Shown here in pieces: positions 20,642 through 30,292 of a stretch of 64,000 nucleotides of DNA. A program made the translations under genes and the position numbers. The DNA lies in the NCBI GenBank assembly GCA_900541985.1, contig UQLX01000011.1, positions 1-64,000 of the forward strand, written 5' to 3'. Source of the stretch: an uncultured Blautia sp. (GTDB lineage: Bacteria > Bacillota > Clostridia > Lachnospirales > Lachnospiraceae). The notes below the pieces were generated by a model. The model was given only the letters and a program-made list of their open reading frames with translations, made no database searches and was not told the origin of the DNA. Position 1 is the stretch's first letter. Each line of letters starts with the position of its first letter.

Positions 20642-21397
20642 TTATTTTCCCTCAAACTGGTCAAGGACCTGTCTTGCCTCACGGATTGCGTTCTCATCCG
20701 TTCTCCATACTTCAAATTCGCTGAGAGAAGGAAGCCCCATATTTACTCCTTCTTTTCGGTATTTCATCTCACTGTCCAGTGTTTTTTTGCCGGACATATG
20801 GAAGGCAGTGGCTCCTGTTTTCGGGTATACTTCACGGATCACTTCTGCATTTACTCCGCTGCCTACCTGGATCCGGATTCTTCCTGCACTTTTTTCCACC
20901 AGGTTCTTCAAAAGCTCAGTTCCAAGTGTACATACATTTTTCTGTCCGGAGGTAAGGATCGTATCAATGCCCAGAGAAATGGCCTGTTCCATTGTCTCAT
21001 AAGGATCTGCGCACACATCAAAGGCGCGGTGGAGTGTCACTGACATTCCTTCTGCTTCCTCCATCAGAATCTTCATCTGCTCCATATTCATGGTTCCATC
21101 CGGATTCAGACAGCCGATCACAACACCCTCTGCTCCAAGCTTTTTATATTCTCTTACAGCTTCACGGATCAGTATAAATTCTTCCTCTGTATAGCAGAAA
21201 TCTCCAAATCTTGGACGGATCAGCACATGGATCCTGATATCTGTATGTTTTCTGATCTCCTGAAACAGCCATGGATTCGGTGTTGTACCTCCGATCACAA
21301 GACTGCCGCACAGCTCCAGACGGCTGGAGCCGCCTCTTGCTGCTGCCAGAGCAGATTCTACAGAATCCACACAGGCCTCTAAAATAAAATCAGTCAT
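20642..21397 (-). CDS. cutC: CutC family protein
   Basis: This 251-residue TIM-barrel protein carries the CutC N terminus LEACVDSVESA with RLELCG, and the VLIRPRFGDF motif. CutC was described as a copper-homeostasis protein, but its biochemical activity is not settled. In many gut bacteria it occurs among sugar-utilisation genes, as here between a DeoR regulator and the transglutaminase-like gene. This context argues for a metabolic rather than a copper role. A GGGGGGAAG ribosome site precedes the ATG. Confidence 0.92.
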   Translation of the reverse strand: MTDFILEACVDSVESALAAARGGSSRLELCGSLVIGGTTPNPWLFQEIRKHTDIRIHVLIRPRFGDFCYTEEEFILIREAVREYKKLGAEGVVIGCLNPDGTMNMEQMKILMEEAEGMSVTLHRAFDVCADPYETMEQAISLGIDTILTSGQKNVCTLGTELLKNLVEKSAGRIRIQVGSGVNAEVIREVYPKTGATAFHMSGKKTLDSEMKYRKEGVNMGLPSLSEFEVWRTDENAIREARQVLDQFEGK

Positions 21398-21450
21398 AAT
21401 ATCTTACTCTTCCCCCCTTCTTTTTTCTCTATCTGCACATTTCTTTTTTC

Positions 21451-22212
21451 TCAGATCAGCCTTACCCCAGATGCTTCCAGAGTGTTGACAATGGTATCAT
21501 CCGGATACTCGTCTGTTACGATCCCGTTAATATCATCAAAATGTGCAAATTTATAAGAATCATTAAAATAGAATTTTTCTTTTTCCATCACAACGTACTT
21601 ATGTCTGCTGCTGTGGATCACTGCTTTTTTTGTCAGACCGTCCTCTACCCCCAGAGTTGTAACAGTAAGATCCATCATATCTACACCGCAGCTTCCAAGA
21701 AAGGCTCTGTCAAAGCTGTACTGCTTCAGAACTTCGATTGTTGCTGCCCCCATAAATCCATTCACACCCTGATACATGGTTCCTCCTGTACCGATCACAG
21801 TGATCATCGGATTCTGAACCAGGATCTGCATGATATCGATCATGTTCGTAACGACAACGATTCTCATTCTGGATGCAGCCAGAAGCTTTGCCAGTTCAAT
21901 ATTTGTAGTAGAAATATCAAGAAAAATCGTCTCATTACTTTTGATAAGCCCCATGGCTTTTTCTGCAATGATCTTCTTTTTATCCAGATGATAATTTCGT
22001 CTGTCGATTACGTCCCTCTGGAGAGGATAATCCTGAGACATGATCGCCCCTCCATAGGTCCGTTTCAGTTTGCCTGCATTTTCCAGGGTCTTCAGATCCT
22101 TTCGGATGCAGTCCTCAGACACCTGGAATTTTTCACTAAGTTCTTTTACTTTAACCTTCCCCTTGTCCTGAAGGCACATGATGATAGCACTTTGTCTTTC
22201 TTCTGTAAACAT
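21451..22212 (-). CDS. DeoR family transcriptional regulator
   Basis: This 253-residue protein has an N-terminal DeoR helix-turn-helix (about 5-57, with VKELSEKFQVSEDCIRKDL split across the recognition helix). A C-terminal sugar-phosphate-sensing domain follows, with KKxIAEKA, DISTTN and VVTNM motifs. DeoR-family repressors usually release DNA when a phosphorylated sugar binds. It lies directly after the fucosidase gene and is a good candidate for controlling the transporter-fucosidase-NagB unit. AAAGGAGGT precedes the ATG. The effector is unknown; fuculose- or amino-sugar phosphates are plausible. Confidence 0.92.
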   Translation of the reverse strand: MFTEERQSAIIMCLQDKGKVKVKELSEKFQVSEDCIRKDLKTLENAGKLKRTYGGAIMSQDYPLQRDVIDRRNYHLDKKKIIAEKAMGLIKSNETIFLDISTTNIELAKLLAASRMRIVVVTNMIDIMQILVQNPMITVIGTGGTMYQGVNGFMGAATIEVLKQYSFDRAFLGSCGVDMMDLTVTTLGVEDGLTKKAVIHSSRHKYVVMEKEKFYFNDSYKFAHFDDINGIVTDEYPDDTIVNTLEASGVRLI

Positions 22213-22247
22213 AAAGTACCTCCTTTCATTTAAGAGGAGTTTTTTCT

Positions 22248-23558
22248 TTATTCTTCTGTAAGAATTACATCAAGCACGGTATCTGTCTGATCCGGAAGAA
22301 CAGGATCCAGTCCCAGATCTGCAAATACAATATCCGGATAATCGCTGTGTACCCAGCTGTTGGATACCGGAACCTCTGCTCCGGATGCCAGATATCGGAT
22401 TGCCTTTAAACGGTTCTTCGGAACCCCCAGAAGAGGTACCGGACCAATCGTATTCTCAAAAAGATGGAAATATAAATGATTTCCTTTAGATGTAATGCGT
22501 CCGTAATCCGGTTTATCCAGCTGAGACTTACCACATCCGTAAATACTCTCTCCGTTTTTCTTCATCCATCTGCCGATTTCCTGAAGGATCTTCATGGATT
22601 CCTCAGGAATATTTCCTCTGGCGTCCGGTCCTACATTAAGGATCAGGTTTCCACCCTTGGACACACATTCCACCAGCTTTTTGATCAGCATAGAAGCCGG
22701 TTTATAGAAATGGTCTGTTGCACAGTATCCCCAGTGATTGTTCATGGTAAAACATGCTTCCCAGGCAATGTCATTTCCCTCTGCATCCTGGATTCCATTT
22801 GGCGGAATCATCTGCTCCGGACTTACAAAATCTCCATGATATGGAGTCGGCTTACATTCTGCCAGTGATCCGTAACCTTCTCCACTTACTTCCAGACGGT
22901 TGTCAATGATCACCTCCGGCTGAAGGCTGCGTACCATGTTCATAAGCTCTGTTGCCTTCCACGCCTCTCCCCTGAGATCATCATAGGAGAAATCAAACCA
23001 GAGGATATCGATCTTTCCGTAATTGGTACAGATTTCACGGATCTGATTGTGCATATATGTCAGATAATTATCAAAATTACGGTTGTCATTTTTGTATGCC
23101 GGATTATTTCTCATTGGATGCTGTCTGTCTCCATAATGAGGGTAATCGTCGTGATACCAGTCTATAATGGTGAAATAAATACCGACCTTCAGTCCTTCTG
23201 CGCGTACCGCTTCTACATATTCTTTTACAAGGTCACGTCCGCATTTGGTATTTGTGGATTTAAAATCTGTATACTGGCTGTCAAAAAGGCAGAATCCGTC
23301 ATGATGCTTTGCTGTCAAAACTACATATTTCATTCCGGCTTCCTTTGCTGCGCGGGCCCAGGCTCTCGGATCGTAATCAACGGGATCAAACTCATCAAAG
23401 TATTTCATATACTCTTCTTTTGTGATCTCTTCCTCGCTTCTTACCCACTCGCCTCTGGCAGGAATGGAATACAGCCCCCAGTGGATGAACATTCCAAATC
23501 TTGCGTCAAGGTACCATTCCATTCTTTTGTTGTACTCTTCTCTGTTAAATGTGTACAT
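22248..23558 (-). CDS. Alpha-L-fucosidase, glycoside hydrolase family 29
   Basis: This 436-residue GH29 enzyme starts with the family signature RFGMFIHWGLYS. It contains AKHHDGF and the nucleophile Asp189 in ILWFDFS. It is a retaining exo-hydrolase that releases alpha-L-fucose. There is no signal peptide or membrane segment and no carbohydrate-binding module, so it acts in the cytoplasm on imported substrates. It starts 21 bp after the last transporter gene with an AGGAGG site. This links it to import by the neighbouring ABC system. Linkage specificity cannot be read with confidence. Confidence 0.93.
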   Translation of the reverse strand: MYTFNREEYNKRMEWYLDARFGMFIHWGLYSIPARGEWVRSEEEITKEEYMKYFDEFDPVDYDPRAWARAAKEAGMKYVVLTAKHHDGFCLFDSQYTDFKSTNTKCGRDLVKEYVEAVRAEGLKVGIYFTIIDWYHDDYPHYGDRQHPMRNNPAYKNDNRNFDNYLTYMHNQIREICTNYGKIDILWFDFSYDDLRGEAWKATELMNMVRSLQPEVIIDNRLEVSGEGYGSLAECKPTPYHGDFVSPEQMIPPNGIQDAEGNDIAWEACFTMNNHWGYCATDHFYKPASMLIKKLVECVSKGGNLILNVGPDARGNIPEESMKILQEIGRWMKKNGESIYGCGKSQLDKPDYGRITSKGNHLYFHLFENTIGPVPLLGVPKNRLKAIRYLASGAEVPVSNSWVHSDYPDIVFADLGLDPVLPDQTDTVLDVILTEE

Positions 23559-23579
23559 GGCCTTCCTCCTGTAGGAAAT

Positions 23580-24563
23580 TTATTTTGTTGTCTCCTGAAT
23601 ATCCGGATAGTGACATTTTACAATATGTCCCGGTGCGATCTCTACCGGCTGCGGACGCTCGCATTTACATTTTTCTGTGCAGTAAGGACATCTTGTATGG
23701 AACAGACATCCGCTTGGCGGATTACTTGGGCTTGGAAGATCACCCTGAAGGATGATACGGCTGGATTTCTTCTCCGGATCCGGGATCGGAACTGCAGAGA
23801 GAAGCGCTCTTGTATACGGATGTCTTGGATTTGCATAAAGTTCTTTTTTCGGCGCTGTCTCTACAATTGTTCCAAGATACATTACACCGATTCTGTCTGA
23901 AATCATCTCGACTACACTAAGGTCATGAGAGATAAACAGATAGGTAAGGTTATAATCCTTCTGCAGCTGCTGCAGAAGATTCAGTACCTGTGCCTGGATA
24001 GAAACGTCCAGTGCAGATACCGGCTCATCGGCAATGATCAGCTTCGGCTGTACGGTAAGCGCTCTGGCAATACCGATACGCTGACGCTGGCCGCCGGAAA
24101 ACTCATGAGGATAACGTTCTCCGTGAGAAGGACTTAAGCCTACGACGCCAAGCAGCTCATGGACTTTTTTCAGTCTCTCTCCTGCAGTCATGTTAGTATG
24201 GATCAGGAGAGGCTCTCCGATCAGATCCTGTACCTTCATTCTCGGGTTCAGAGAGCCATAAGGATCCTGGAATACCATCTGAATCTCAGATCTTAAAGGA
24301 CGCATCTCATTGTCAGAGATTTTTGAAATATCCTTACCCTGGAACCAGATCTCACCCTGATCCGGTGCGATCAGATGATCAATCAGTTTACCGGTTGTGG
24401 ATTTACCACAGCCGGACTCTCCTACCAGAGAGAAAGTTTCTCCCGGCATAATGTCAAAGGAAACGTCGTTTACGGCATGAACGAATTTTTTCTTGCCGAA
24501 CATCCCCTTATTTGCAGAAAATGTTTTTGATATATTTTTTACAGATACTAATGCTTCGCTCAT
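23580..24563 (-). CDS. Opp/Dpp-type ABC transporter ATPase (OppF-like)
   Basis: This 327-residue ATPase has a Walker [10 protein letters not shown], the ABC signature SGGQRQR and Walker B LIIADEP. The C-terminal OppD/F extension has the Cys motif of the iron-sulfur-type tail ([10 protein letters not shown] and CKCE). It pairs with the ATPase encoded 6 bp upstream to energise import through the two permeases. In this operon it is followed directly by the fucosidase. Confidence 0.95.
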   Translation of the reverse strand: MSEALVSVKNISKTFSANKGMFGKKKFVHAVNDVSFDIMPGETFSLVGESGCGKSTTGKLIDHLIAPDQGEIWFQGKDISKISDNEMRPLRSEIQMVFQDPYGSLNPRMKVQDLIGEPLLIHTNMTAGERLKKVHELLGVVGLSPSHGERYPHEFSGGQRQRIGIARALTVQPKLIIADEPVSALDVSIQAQVLNLLQQLQKDYNLTYLFISHDLSVVEMISDRIGVMYLGTIVETAPKKELYANPRHPYTRALLSAVPIPDPEKKSSRIILQGDLPSPSNPPSGCLFHTRCPYCTEKCKCERPQPVEIAPGHIVKCHYPDIQETTK

Positions 24564-24569
24564 GACCGA

Positions 24570-25553
24570 TCACGCCTCCTTTCCAAGTTCTTTAAAATGA
24601 TGACATCTGCATTTATGGATGCCGTTTACAACCTCAAGCTCCGGTTCCTTTTCTCTGCAGATATCTGTTGCATATTTACATCTTGGTGCAAATTTACATC
24701 CCTTCGGCATAACGGAAAGATCCGGCACGCTTCCCGGGATAGACGGAAGAGATTCCACTCCGCTGCCAAGCTTCGGTACAGAAGCGATCAGTCCCTGTGT
24801 ATATGGATGCTTCGGAGCTGCAAACAGTTCTTTTACCGGAGCCTCCTCTACGATACGTCCCGCATACATAACAACCACACGGCTGCACATTTCTGCAACA
24901 ACACCAAGGTCATGGGTAATCATCAGGATACCCGTATTTTTCTTTTCACGGATTTCTTCCATCAGTTCCAGGATCTGTGCCTGAATGGTAACGTCAAGGG
25001 CTGTGGTCGGCTCGTCTGCGATCAGAAGCTCCGGCTCACAGGACATTGCCATAGCGATCATAACTCGCTGGCACATACCTCCGGAAAGCTGATGGGGATA
25101 ACTTTTAAGCGTCATCTCCGGCTCCGGGATACCTACGGATTTCAGAACGTCAAAAGCTCTCTGGTGCGCCTGCTCCTTACTGAAATCATTATGAAGGAGG
25201 ATTGCCTCAGTAAGCTGTTTCTCGATTTTCATACATGGATTCAGGGAGTTCATTGGCTCCTGGAAGATCATTGCCACTTCTCTTCCGCGGATATTTCTCA
25301 TTCCCTTTTTATCTTCTTTGAGAAGGTCTGTTCCATTCAGGATCACTTCTCCGTTGGATATCTTACTGTTTCTCGCCAGAAGACGCATAACGGACAGGGA
25401 GGTAACGGATTTACCGCATCCGGACTCTCCTACCAGACCAAGGATTTCTCCTCTGTTAATGGAAAAGGATACATTGTTTACCGCTGTTACCCATGTCTTG
25501 TCCCGCTTAAATTCTGTGCGGAGATTTTTTACTTCTAATAATTTTTCTGCCAT
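24570..25553 (-). CDS. Opp/Dpp-type ABC transporter ATPase (OppD-like)
   Basis: This 327-residue ATPase has Walker A GESGCGKS, the signature LSGGMCQR (Cys where Arg or Gln is common) and Walker [13 protein letters not shown]. The OppD/F C-terminal domain carries [12 protein letters not shown]. It forms the ATPase heterodimer with the downstream gene product. GGAGGGAG precedes the ATG, and the gene follows the permease after 12 bp. Confidence 0.95.
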   Translation of the reverse strand: MAEKLLEVKNLRTEFKRDKTWVTAVNNVSFSINRGEILGLVGESGCGKSVTSLSVMRLLARNSKISNGEVILNGTDLLKEDKKGMRNIRGREVAMIFQEPMNSLNPCMKIEKQLTEAILLHNDFSKEQAHQRAFDVLKSVGIPEPEMTLKSYPHQLSGGMCQRVMIAMAMSCEPELLIADEPTTALDVTIQAQILELMEEIREKKNTGILMITHDLGVVAEMCSRVVVMYAGRIVEEAPVKELFAAPKHPYTQGLIASVPKLGSGVESLPSIPGSVPDLSVMPKGCKFAPRCKYATDICREKEPELEVVNGIHKCRCHHFKELGKEA

Positions 25554-25565
25554 GGTTTCTCCCTC

Positions 25566-26468
25566 CTAGTTCATCTTCGGATCCAGAGTATCTCTGAGTC
25601 CATCGCCCAGCAGGTTAAATGCCAGAACAGTAAGGAAGATCAGGATACCCGGGAACAGTACCATATGAGGAGCTGTGTTCAGGTAGTTACGTCCAAGTGA
25701 AAGCATAGCGCCCCAGTCCGGCTCTGTAACATTTGCTCCAAATCCCAGGAAGCTAAGAGAGGATGCAGCCAGGATTGCAGTACCGATACGCATGGTAAAG
25801 TTTACGATCATGGACTGGATCGTTCCCGGGAATACATGTACAAACAGGATTCGGCTGTTTTTACATCCCAGAGACCTTGCAACCTCTACATAAAGAGACT
25901 GTTTTACTGAAATAGTGGCGCTTCGTATGATACGGGCAAAGGACGGCACCGTAAACACTGCGACAGCGATCATAACGTTTACCATACCAGGTCCGATAAT
26001 TGCAACGACTGCAATTGCAAGAAGGATGTCCGGAAATGCAAAAAGCACATCACAGCATCTCATGATCAGGGAATCTACAAACCCGCCATAGAAGCCTGCA
26101 ATCAGTCCCAAAACAACTCCGCCTGCTGTTCCGATCACTGTAGCGATCAGCGCACAGGAAAGAGATAATCTGGAACCTACCATCAGACGGCTGAATACGT
26201 CCTGACCAAATTCGTCAGTACCCCAGATATGAGCAGCACTTGGTCCCTGAAGAAGGGCTGTGTAATCCGGCTGATCCGGTGCATAAGGAACTACAAACGG
26301 CGCGATGATCGCCATTAAGATAATAAACAATATAAAAATAAGAGAAAACACTGCTGTTTTACGCTTCATAAACTTTTTGGTAAATTCTTTTACCTTACTC
26401 TGCGCTTTAGGAAGCTCTTCAGCAGCAGCAAATTTGTTCTGGTCTAAATTTGTATTTGTCTGTGCCAT
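25566..26468 (-). CDS. Opp/Dpp-type ABC transporter permease (OppC-like)
   Basis: This 300-residue inner-membrane permease has an N-terminal OppC_N helix, an outer loop with GTDEFGQDVFSRL, and the transport domain with about five further helices. An EAA-type coupling loop (EVARSLGCKNSRI) is present. It pairs with the OppB-like permease encoded 11 bp upstream. AGGAGG precedes the ATG. Confidence 0.95.
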   Translation of the reverse strand: MAQTNTNLDQNKFAAAEELPKAQSKVKEFTKKFMKRKTAVFSLIFILFIILMAIIAPFVVPYAPDQPDYTALLQGPSAAHIWGTDEFGQDVFSRLMVGSRLSLSCALIATVIGTAGGVVLGLIAGFYGGFVDSLIMRCCDVLFAFPDILLAIAVVAIIGPGMVNVMIAVAVFTVPSFARIIRSATISVKQSLYVEVARSLGCKNSRILFVHVFPGTIQSMIVNFTMRIGTAILAASSLSFLGFGANVTEPDWGAMLSLGRNYLNTAPHMVLFPGILIFLTVLAFNLLGDGLRDTLDPKMN

Positions 26469-26479
26469 ATTTTTTCCTC

Positions 26480-27400
26480 CTAGTTATAGCGAATTTTCGG
26501 GTTGATCACTCCATAGAGAACGTCCACGATCAGGTTGATCACAATATACTCTGCCGCAAAGAAAAGAAGCAGGGCCTGTACTACCTTATAATCACGGAAG
26601 TTAATGGAATCTACCAGAAGACGGCCAAGGCCCGGAATGGAGAATACAGTTTCTGCCATAACGGAACCGGAAAGAAGACCGCCGATCTGAAGTCCGGCAA
26701 CAGTGATGATCTCAATCAGAGAGTTTTTAAATGCATGACGCATAACGACAAGGGTTTCCTTTAAGCCTTTTGCGCGAGCCGTACGTACATAATCCTCACG
26801 CATGGTTTCCAGCATGGTAGATCTTGTAAATCTTCCAAGCACAGCCATAATTCCGGCTCCCATGGTAAGGGATGGAAGTATGTAGCTCTGCCAGGAATCC
26901 AGACCTCCTGTAGGCAGCCAGTTAAGAGCAACCGAAAATCCCTGTATCAATTCCAATCCCAGCCAGAAGCTTGGAACGGATATACCTGAAATTGCAATGA
27001 TCATTCCGATATAATCAAGAGATCTTCCATGGAATACCGCTGAAATGATACCAAGGGCAATTCCAATGATCGTTGCCCAGATCATGGCGGATATTGTCAG
27101 CATAATTGTCGGTTTCATTCTTGGAGCGATTGTCTCAACAACAGTTTTTCCGTTTTTTACAGAATCTCCAAGATCTCCTGTAAAAAGACCTTTCATGTAA
27201 TTTCCATACTGAACAAGCAGAGGATCGTTTAATCCCAGCTGTTCTCTTACTACTTCTACATCTTCTTTTGTTGCATCCTGACCCGCGATCATTCTGGCCG
27301 GATCGCCCGGAATCATGTGGATGAACATAAATACCACAAATGAAATTACAAGCAGGAGTGGGATTGCGCTTACTACACGCTTACAAAAATATTTACCCAT
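26480..27400 (-). CDS. Opp/Dpp-type ABC transporter permease (OppB-like)
   Basis: This 306-residue permease has the standard OppB N terminus (YFCKRVVSAIPLLLVIS), a short outer loop (MIPGDPARM) and about six helices. The coupling loop is VRTARAKGLKE. The start at 27400 is chosen because GGAGGT lies 6 bp before it; the open frame extends 32 codons further without a ribosome site and into the upstream hairpin. A 200-bp leader with a long hairpin separates it from the binding-protein gene. Confidence 0.94.
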   Translation of the reverse strand: MGKYFCKRVVSAIPLLLVISFVVFMFIHMIPGDPARMIAGQDATKEDVEVVREQLGLNDPLLVQYGNYMKGLFTGDLGDSVKNGKTVVETIAPRMKPTIMLTISAMIWATIIGIALGIISAVFHGRSLDYIGMIIAISGISVPSFWLGLELIQGFSVALNWLPTGGLDSWQSYILPSLTMGAGIMAVLGRFTRSTMLETMREDYVRTARAKGLKETLVVMRHAFKNSLIEIITVAGLQIGGLLSGSVMAETVFSIPGLGRLLVDSINFRDYKVVQALLLFFAAEYIVINLIVDVLYGVINPKIRYN

Positions 27401-27463
27401 CGTATTACCTCCAGTCTGATAGTTATAAAAATTCTTTTCTGTGTCATGTACCGCACAGGAAAA

Positions 27464-27517
27464 GAAACTGCCGTCCGCACATCTGTGAATGGTCACAGAC
27501 GGCTGAACGGCAGTTTC
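27464..27517 (-). terminator. Intra-operon hairpin (attenuator) between binding protein and permease genes
   Basis: The outer stem pairs 27464-27474 with 27507-27517 (11 bp), and an inner stem pairs 27482-27488 with 27493-27499. On the minus strand a short U-rich run follows. Partial termination here would leave more binding-protein mRNA than permease mRNA, a common arrangement in importer operons. Confidence 0.7.
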
Positions 27518-27600
27518 CTATTCAGAACGTCTTCGTTCTGTCATATTTCGCTGCGGCGCCTGTCGCCCCAGTTATCTATTCATTTTTATATCTGTATTCC

Positions 27601-29211
27601 TTACTGTGCAAGCTCTGCATGTGTAAAGTTAAATGCTCCGTCCGGAGATACATATGCGCCTGACAGATAAGATTTTGCTGCATACAGAATCTGATCGTTT
27701 CCAAGGAAGAGCCACGGAGCTGCTTCCCATGCGATTGTCTGTGCTTCGCCGTAGATCTCAGCCTGTTTATCCGGATCAGCGGTTGCAAGACCTTCGTCAA
27801 GAAGCTTATCAAAGTCTTCGTTTACATAGTATGCAGTGTTAGCACTTGTAGGAGGTACCATGCTGCTGTGAAGCAGAGAACGAACAGATCCGTCCATAGT
27901 AAAGTCAGATGCAGACCAGTTTACATACCACATATTGATCTCTGCGTCTTCTTTTTCTACATAGATCTTATCACTGATTGTAGCCGGTTCCATTGGAAGA
28001 ACTTCTACATCAATGTTGATCTGGGAAAGCATCTGTTTAATGAATGTCATACCCTTAACTTCCTGAGTTGTATTGTCTCCCCAGAGAGTAAGCTTGAATC
28101 CGTCTTCATAACCAGCTTCTTTCATAAGCTCTTTTGCTTTTTCTACGTCATAAGTATAAGGAGTCTGCTCCTTGTATCCTCCGATAATGGAAGGAACGAT
28201 AGAGGTTGCAGGTTTTGCATATCCGGAATACATCAGCTGAATGTATGCATCTTTGTCTATAGCATAGTTCATAGCCTGACGTACTTTTTCATCTTTCAGT
28301 TCCGGAAGATCCATGTTCAGAGTTACATATCTCATGATATTGGAATCTGCTGCAAGAACATTTACATCGTCATTGCTCTGGATTGCTGCGATCTGATCTG
28401 CAGGCATCGGATAAACAAGATCTGCCTCGCCGGTCTGCAGCATAGCGGTACGGGAACCTGCCTCTGGTACCTCTTTAATGGTAACAGTATCTACAGAAGC
28501 TTTTTCTCCCCAGTAATCTTCATTGCGTTCAAAGGTTGTATGATCTCCCTCTTCCCACTCTGTACAGATGAACGGGCCTGTTCCTACCGGATGGTTCATG
28601 ATATCATTACCATATTCCTCAAGAGCAGCCGGGCTGATCATGCAGAACTGACTCATACGGTTGATAAACGGAGACCATGCTTCTGCAAGCTTAAATACAA
28701 CTGTATAATCATCCGGTGTTTCAATGCTCTCTACACGGAATTTCTCTGTTCCGTCCGGCTGAGCTACAACATAAGTTCTTCTCTGACGAAGCTTGTTCTC
28801 CGGATCAATGATACGCTCATAGTTCGCAACTACAGCTGCTGCGTTAAAGTCTGTTCCATCGGAGAACTTAACGCCCTCACGCAGATGGAAAGTATAAGTA
28901 AGAGAATCCTCAGAAACCTCCCAGGATTCTGCCAGCTGTCCTTCCAGCTCCTGATCTTTATTAAATGCTACCAGCATTTCATAGCATCCGCGGGTTGCAG
29001 AAATAGCGTTTGTGTCAGGAATGTTTGCCGGATCCATGGAACTTACGCTTCCCTCAATAGCGATCACCAGATCGTTATCACCGGATTTTGCGTCTGTGTT
29101 TGTTGCCTTTACTGCGTATCCGTCTTCTGCCGCTGCGAATACTGTTGTGCCCATAGACAGAGTCATAACGCCTGCCAGAAGGGCTGTGAGAACTTTTTTG
29201 CGATTCTTCAT
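27601..29211 (-). CDS. Family 5 extracellular solute-binding protein of the Opp/Dpp importer
   Basis: This 536-residue protein has an N-terminal signal peptide (basic start, hydrophobic core, cleavage near VFAAAE). The body is a type-II periplasmic-binding fold of family SBP_bac_5, with LAESWEVS, YTFHLREGVKFSDG and NYAIDK stretches. There is no lipobox Cys, so unlike most Gram-positive binding proteins it does not appear to be a lipoprotein. It captures peptides or, in some relatives, oligosaccharides. It is the first gene of the unit and has a consensus promoter with a leader of about 170 nt. AAAGGAGAG precedes the ATG. Confidence 0.93.
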   Translation of the reverse strand: MKNRKKVLTALLAGVMTLSMGTTVFAAAEDGYAVKATNTDAKSGDNDLVIAIEGSVSSMDPANIPDTNAISATRGCYEMLVAFNKDQELEGQLAESWEVSEDSLTYTFHLREGVKFSDGTDFNAAAVVANYERIIDPENKLRQRRTYVVAQPDGTEKFRVESIETPDDYTVVFKLAEAWSPFINRMSQFCMISPAALEEYGNDIMNHPVGTGPFICTEWEEGDHTTFERNEDYWGEKASVDTVTIKEVPEAGSRTAMLQTGEADLVYPMPADQIAAIQSNDDVNVLAADSNIMRYVTLNMDLPELKDEKVRQAMNYAIDKDAYIQLMYSGYAKPATSIVPSIIGGYKEQTPYTYDVEKAKELMKEAGYEDGFKLTLWGDNTTQEVKGMTFIKQMLSQINIDVEVLPMEPATISDKIYVEKEDAEINMWYVNWSASDFTMDGSVRSLLHSSMVPPTSANTAYYVNEDFDKLLDEGLATADPDKQAEIYGEAQTIAWEAAPWLFLGNDQILYAAKSYLSGAYVSPDGAFNFTHAELAQ

Positions 29212-29390
29212 AAGTCTCTCTCCTTTTTCTTGGTATATTTGTTAATAAGTTACAATTTCGTTATGAAATACGGGTACAAAAAAAGCATCTCTTATTTTTT
29301 GCGTTTTGCAATGTTCTTATTAATCTAATCCGGATCCAAACATGCCCCTTTGCATACTCATAAAAATGCTTCTCTTAACTTGATGTACTC

Positions 29391-29419
29391 AGTATAACAA
29401 TATTCTACATATTTGTCAA
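29391..29419 (-). promoter_or_regulatory. Consensus sigma-A promoter of the transporter/fucosidase unit
   Basis: On the minus strand TTGACA (29414-29419) and TATACT (29391-29396) are exactly 17 bp apart. This leaves an untranslated leader of roughly 170 nt before the binding-protein gene. The rest of 29212-29602 holds only this leader and the terminator of the upstream regulator gene. Confidence 0.88.
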
Positions 29420-29563
29420 TTATTTTTTATCATTTTTTATTGATTTTTATTGTTTTATCCTGTTTTTATTTGGTAAATAAGTGGAAACGCGCCAAAACAA
29501 TACAAATCAAATTATCTTCTTTTGTAATAAGAGTCAGATACATCCGATTATGGAAAAATACAC

Positions 29564-29594
29564 AAAAACGGACCGGCGATTATCTCTCCGGTCC
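29564..29594 (-). terminator. Terminator of the two-component operon
   Basis: The 7-bp GC-rich stem GGACCGG/CCGGTCC (29588-29594 with 29570-29576) is followed on the minus strand by a run of five T. It lies 9 bp after the response-regulator stop. Confidence 0.9.
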
Positions 29595-29602
29595 AGATTC
29601 TT

Positions 29603-30292
29603 TCATACCTTAAATCGGTATCCCACTCCCCAGATTGTCTCAATATACTGAGGTTTCGCGGTATTAAATTCAATTTTTTCTCTGATCTTTTTGATATGGA
29701 CAGTGACCGTGGCAATATCTCCCACAGATTCCATTGCCCAGATCTCCCGGAACAGCTCATCTTTGGTAAACACACGATTTGGATTTTCTGCAAGGAAAGT
29801 AAGAAGATCAAATTCCTTGGTCGTAAAAGTGGTCTCCTCTCCGTTTACCCAGACGCGCCGTGCCGTCTTGTCGATCTTGATGCCACGGATCTCAATGATA
29901 TCATTCTTCACTGCGCTGGAGCCTACCAGACGGTTATAACGTTCCATATGTGCCTTCACCCTTGCCACCAGTTCGCTGGGACTGAAAGGCTTGGTCATGT
30001 AATCGTCCGCCCCAAGCCCAAGACCACGGATCTTGTCAATGTCATCTTTTTTGGCAGAGACCATAATGATCGGTGTGTTTTTTTCCTGACGGACCTGTTT
30101 GCAGATATCAAATCCATCCACCTCAGGAAGCATCAGATCCAGAATGATCAGATCATATTCTTCCTTCATGGCTTTTTCCAGTCCTGTATCTCCTCTGTTT
30201 GCAATTTCCACTTCAAATCCGGAAAGCTCCAGATAGTCTTTTTCAAGGTCTGCAATCGCCTCTTCATCTTCAATGATCAGTATCTTGCTCAT
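29603..30292 (-). CDS. OmpR/PhoB family response regulator
   Basis: This 229-residue protein has a receiver domain with acidic pocket E9/D10, phospho-acceptor D52 in LDLMLPEVDG, and the switch Lys in MTKPF. A winged-helix DNA-binding domain (about 130-229) ends with the typical GVGYRF motif. It overlaps the upstream kinase gene by 4 bases (ATGA), so it is translationally coupled to it. Its targets are unknown. The adjacent downstream transporter operon is a candidate, but a terminator separates them. Confidence 0.95.
   Translation of the reverse strand: MSKILIIEDEEAIADLEKDYLELSGFEVEIANRGDTGLEKAMKEEYDLIILDLMLPEVDGFDICKQVRQEKNTPIIMVSAKKDDIDKIRGLGLGADDYMTKPFSPSELVARVKAHMERYNRLVGSSAVKNDIIEIRGIKIDKTARRVWVNGEETTFTTKEFDLLTFLAENPNRVFTKDELFREIWAMESVGDIATVTVHIKKIREKIEFNTAKPQYIETIWGVGYRFKV

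Noticed and set aside
20642..21397. CutC as evidence of a copper-resistance cluster
   Set aside because: No copper ATPase, chaperone or metal regulator is nearby; the context is sugar catabolism.
24597..25538. Plus-strand 313-codon frame opposite the OppD-like gene
   Set aside because: It is an antisense shadow of a well-supported ATPase gene.
27868..29328. Long plus-strand frame opposite the solute-binding-protein gene
   Set aside because: It is an antisense shadow; its product is Cys/Phe/Ile-rich without a fold, and the minus-strand protein is clearly real.
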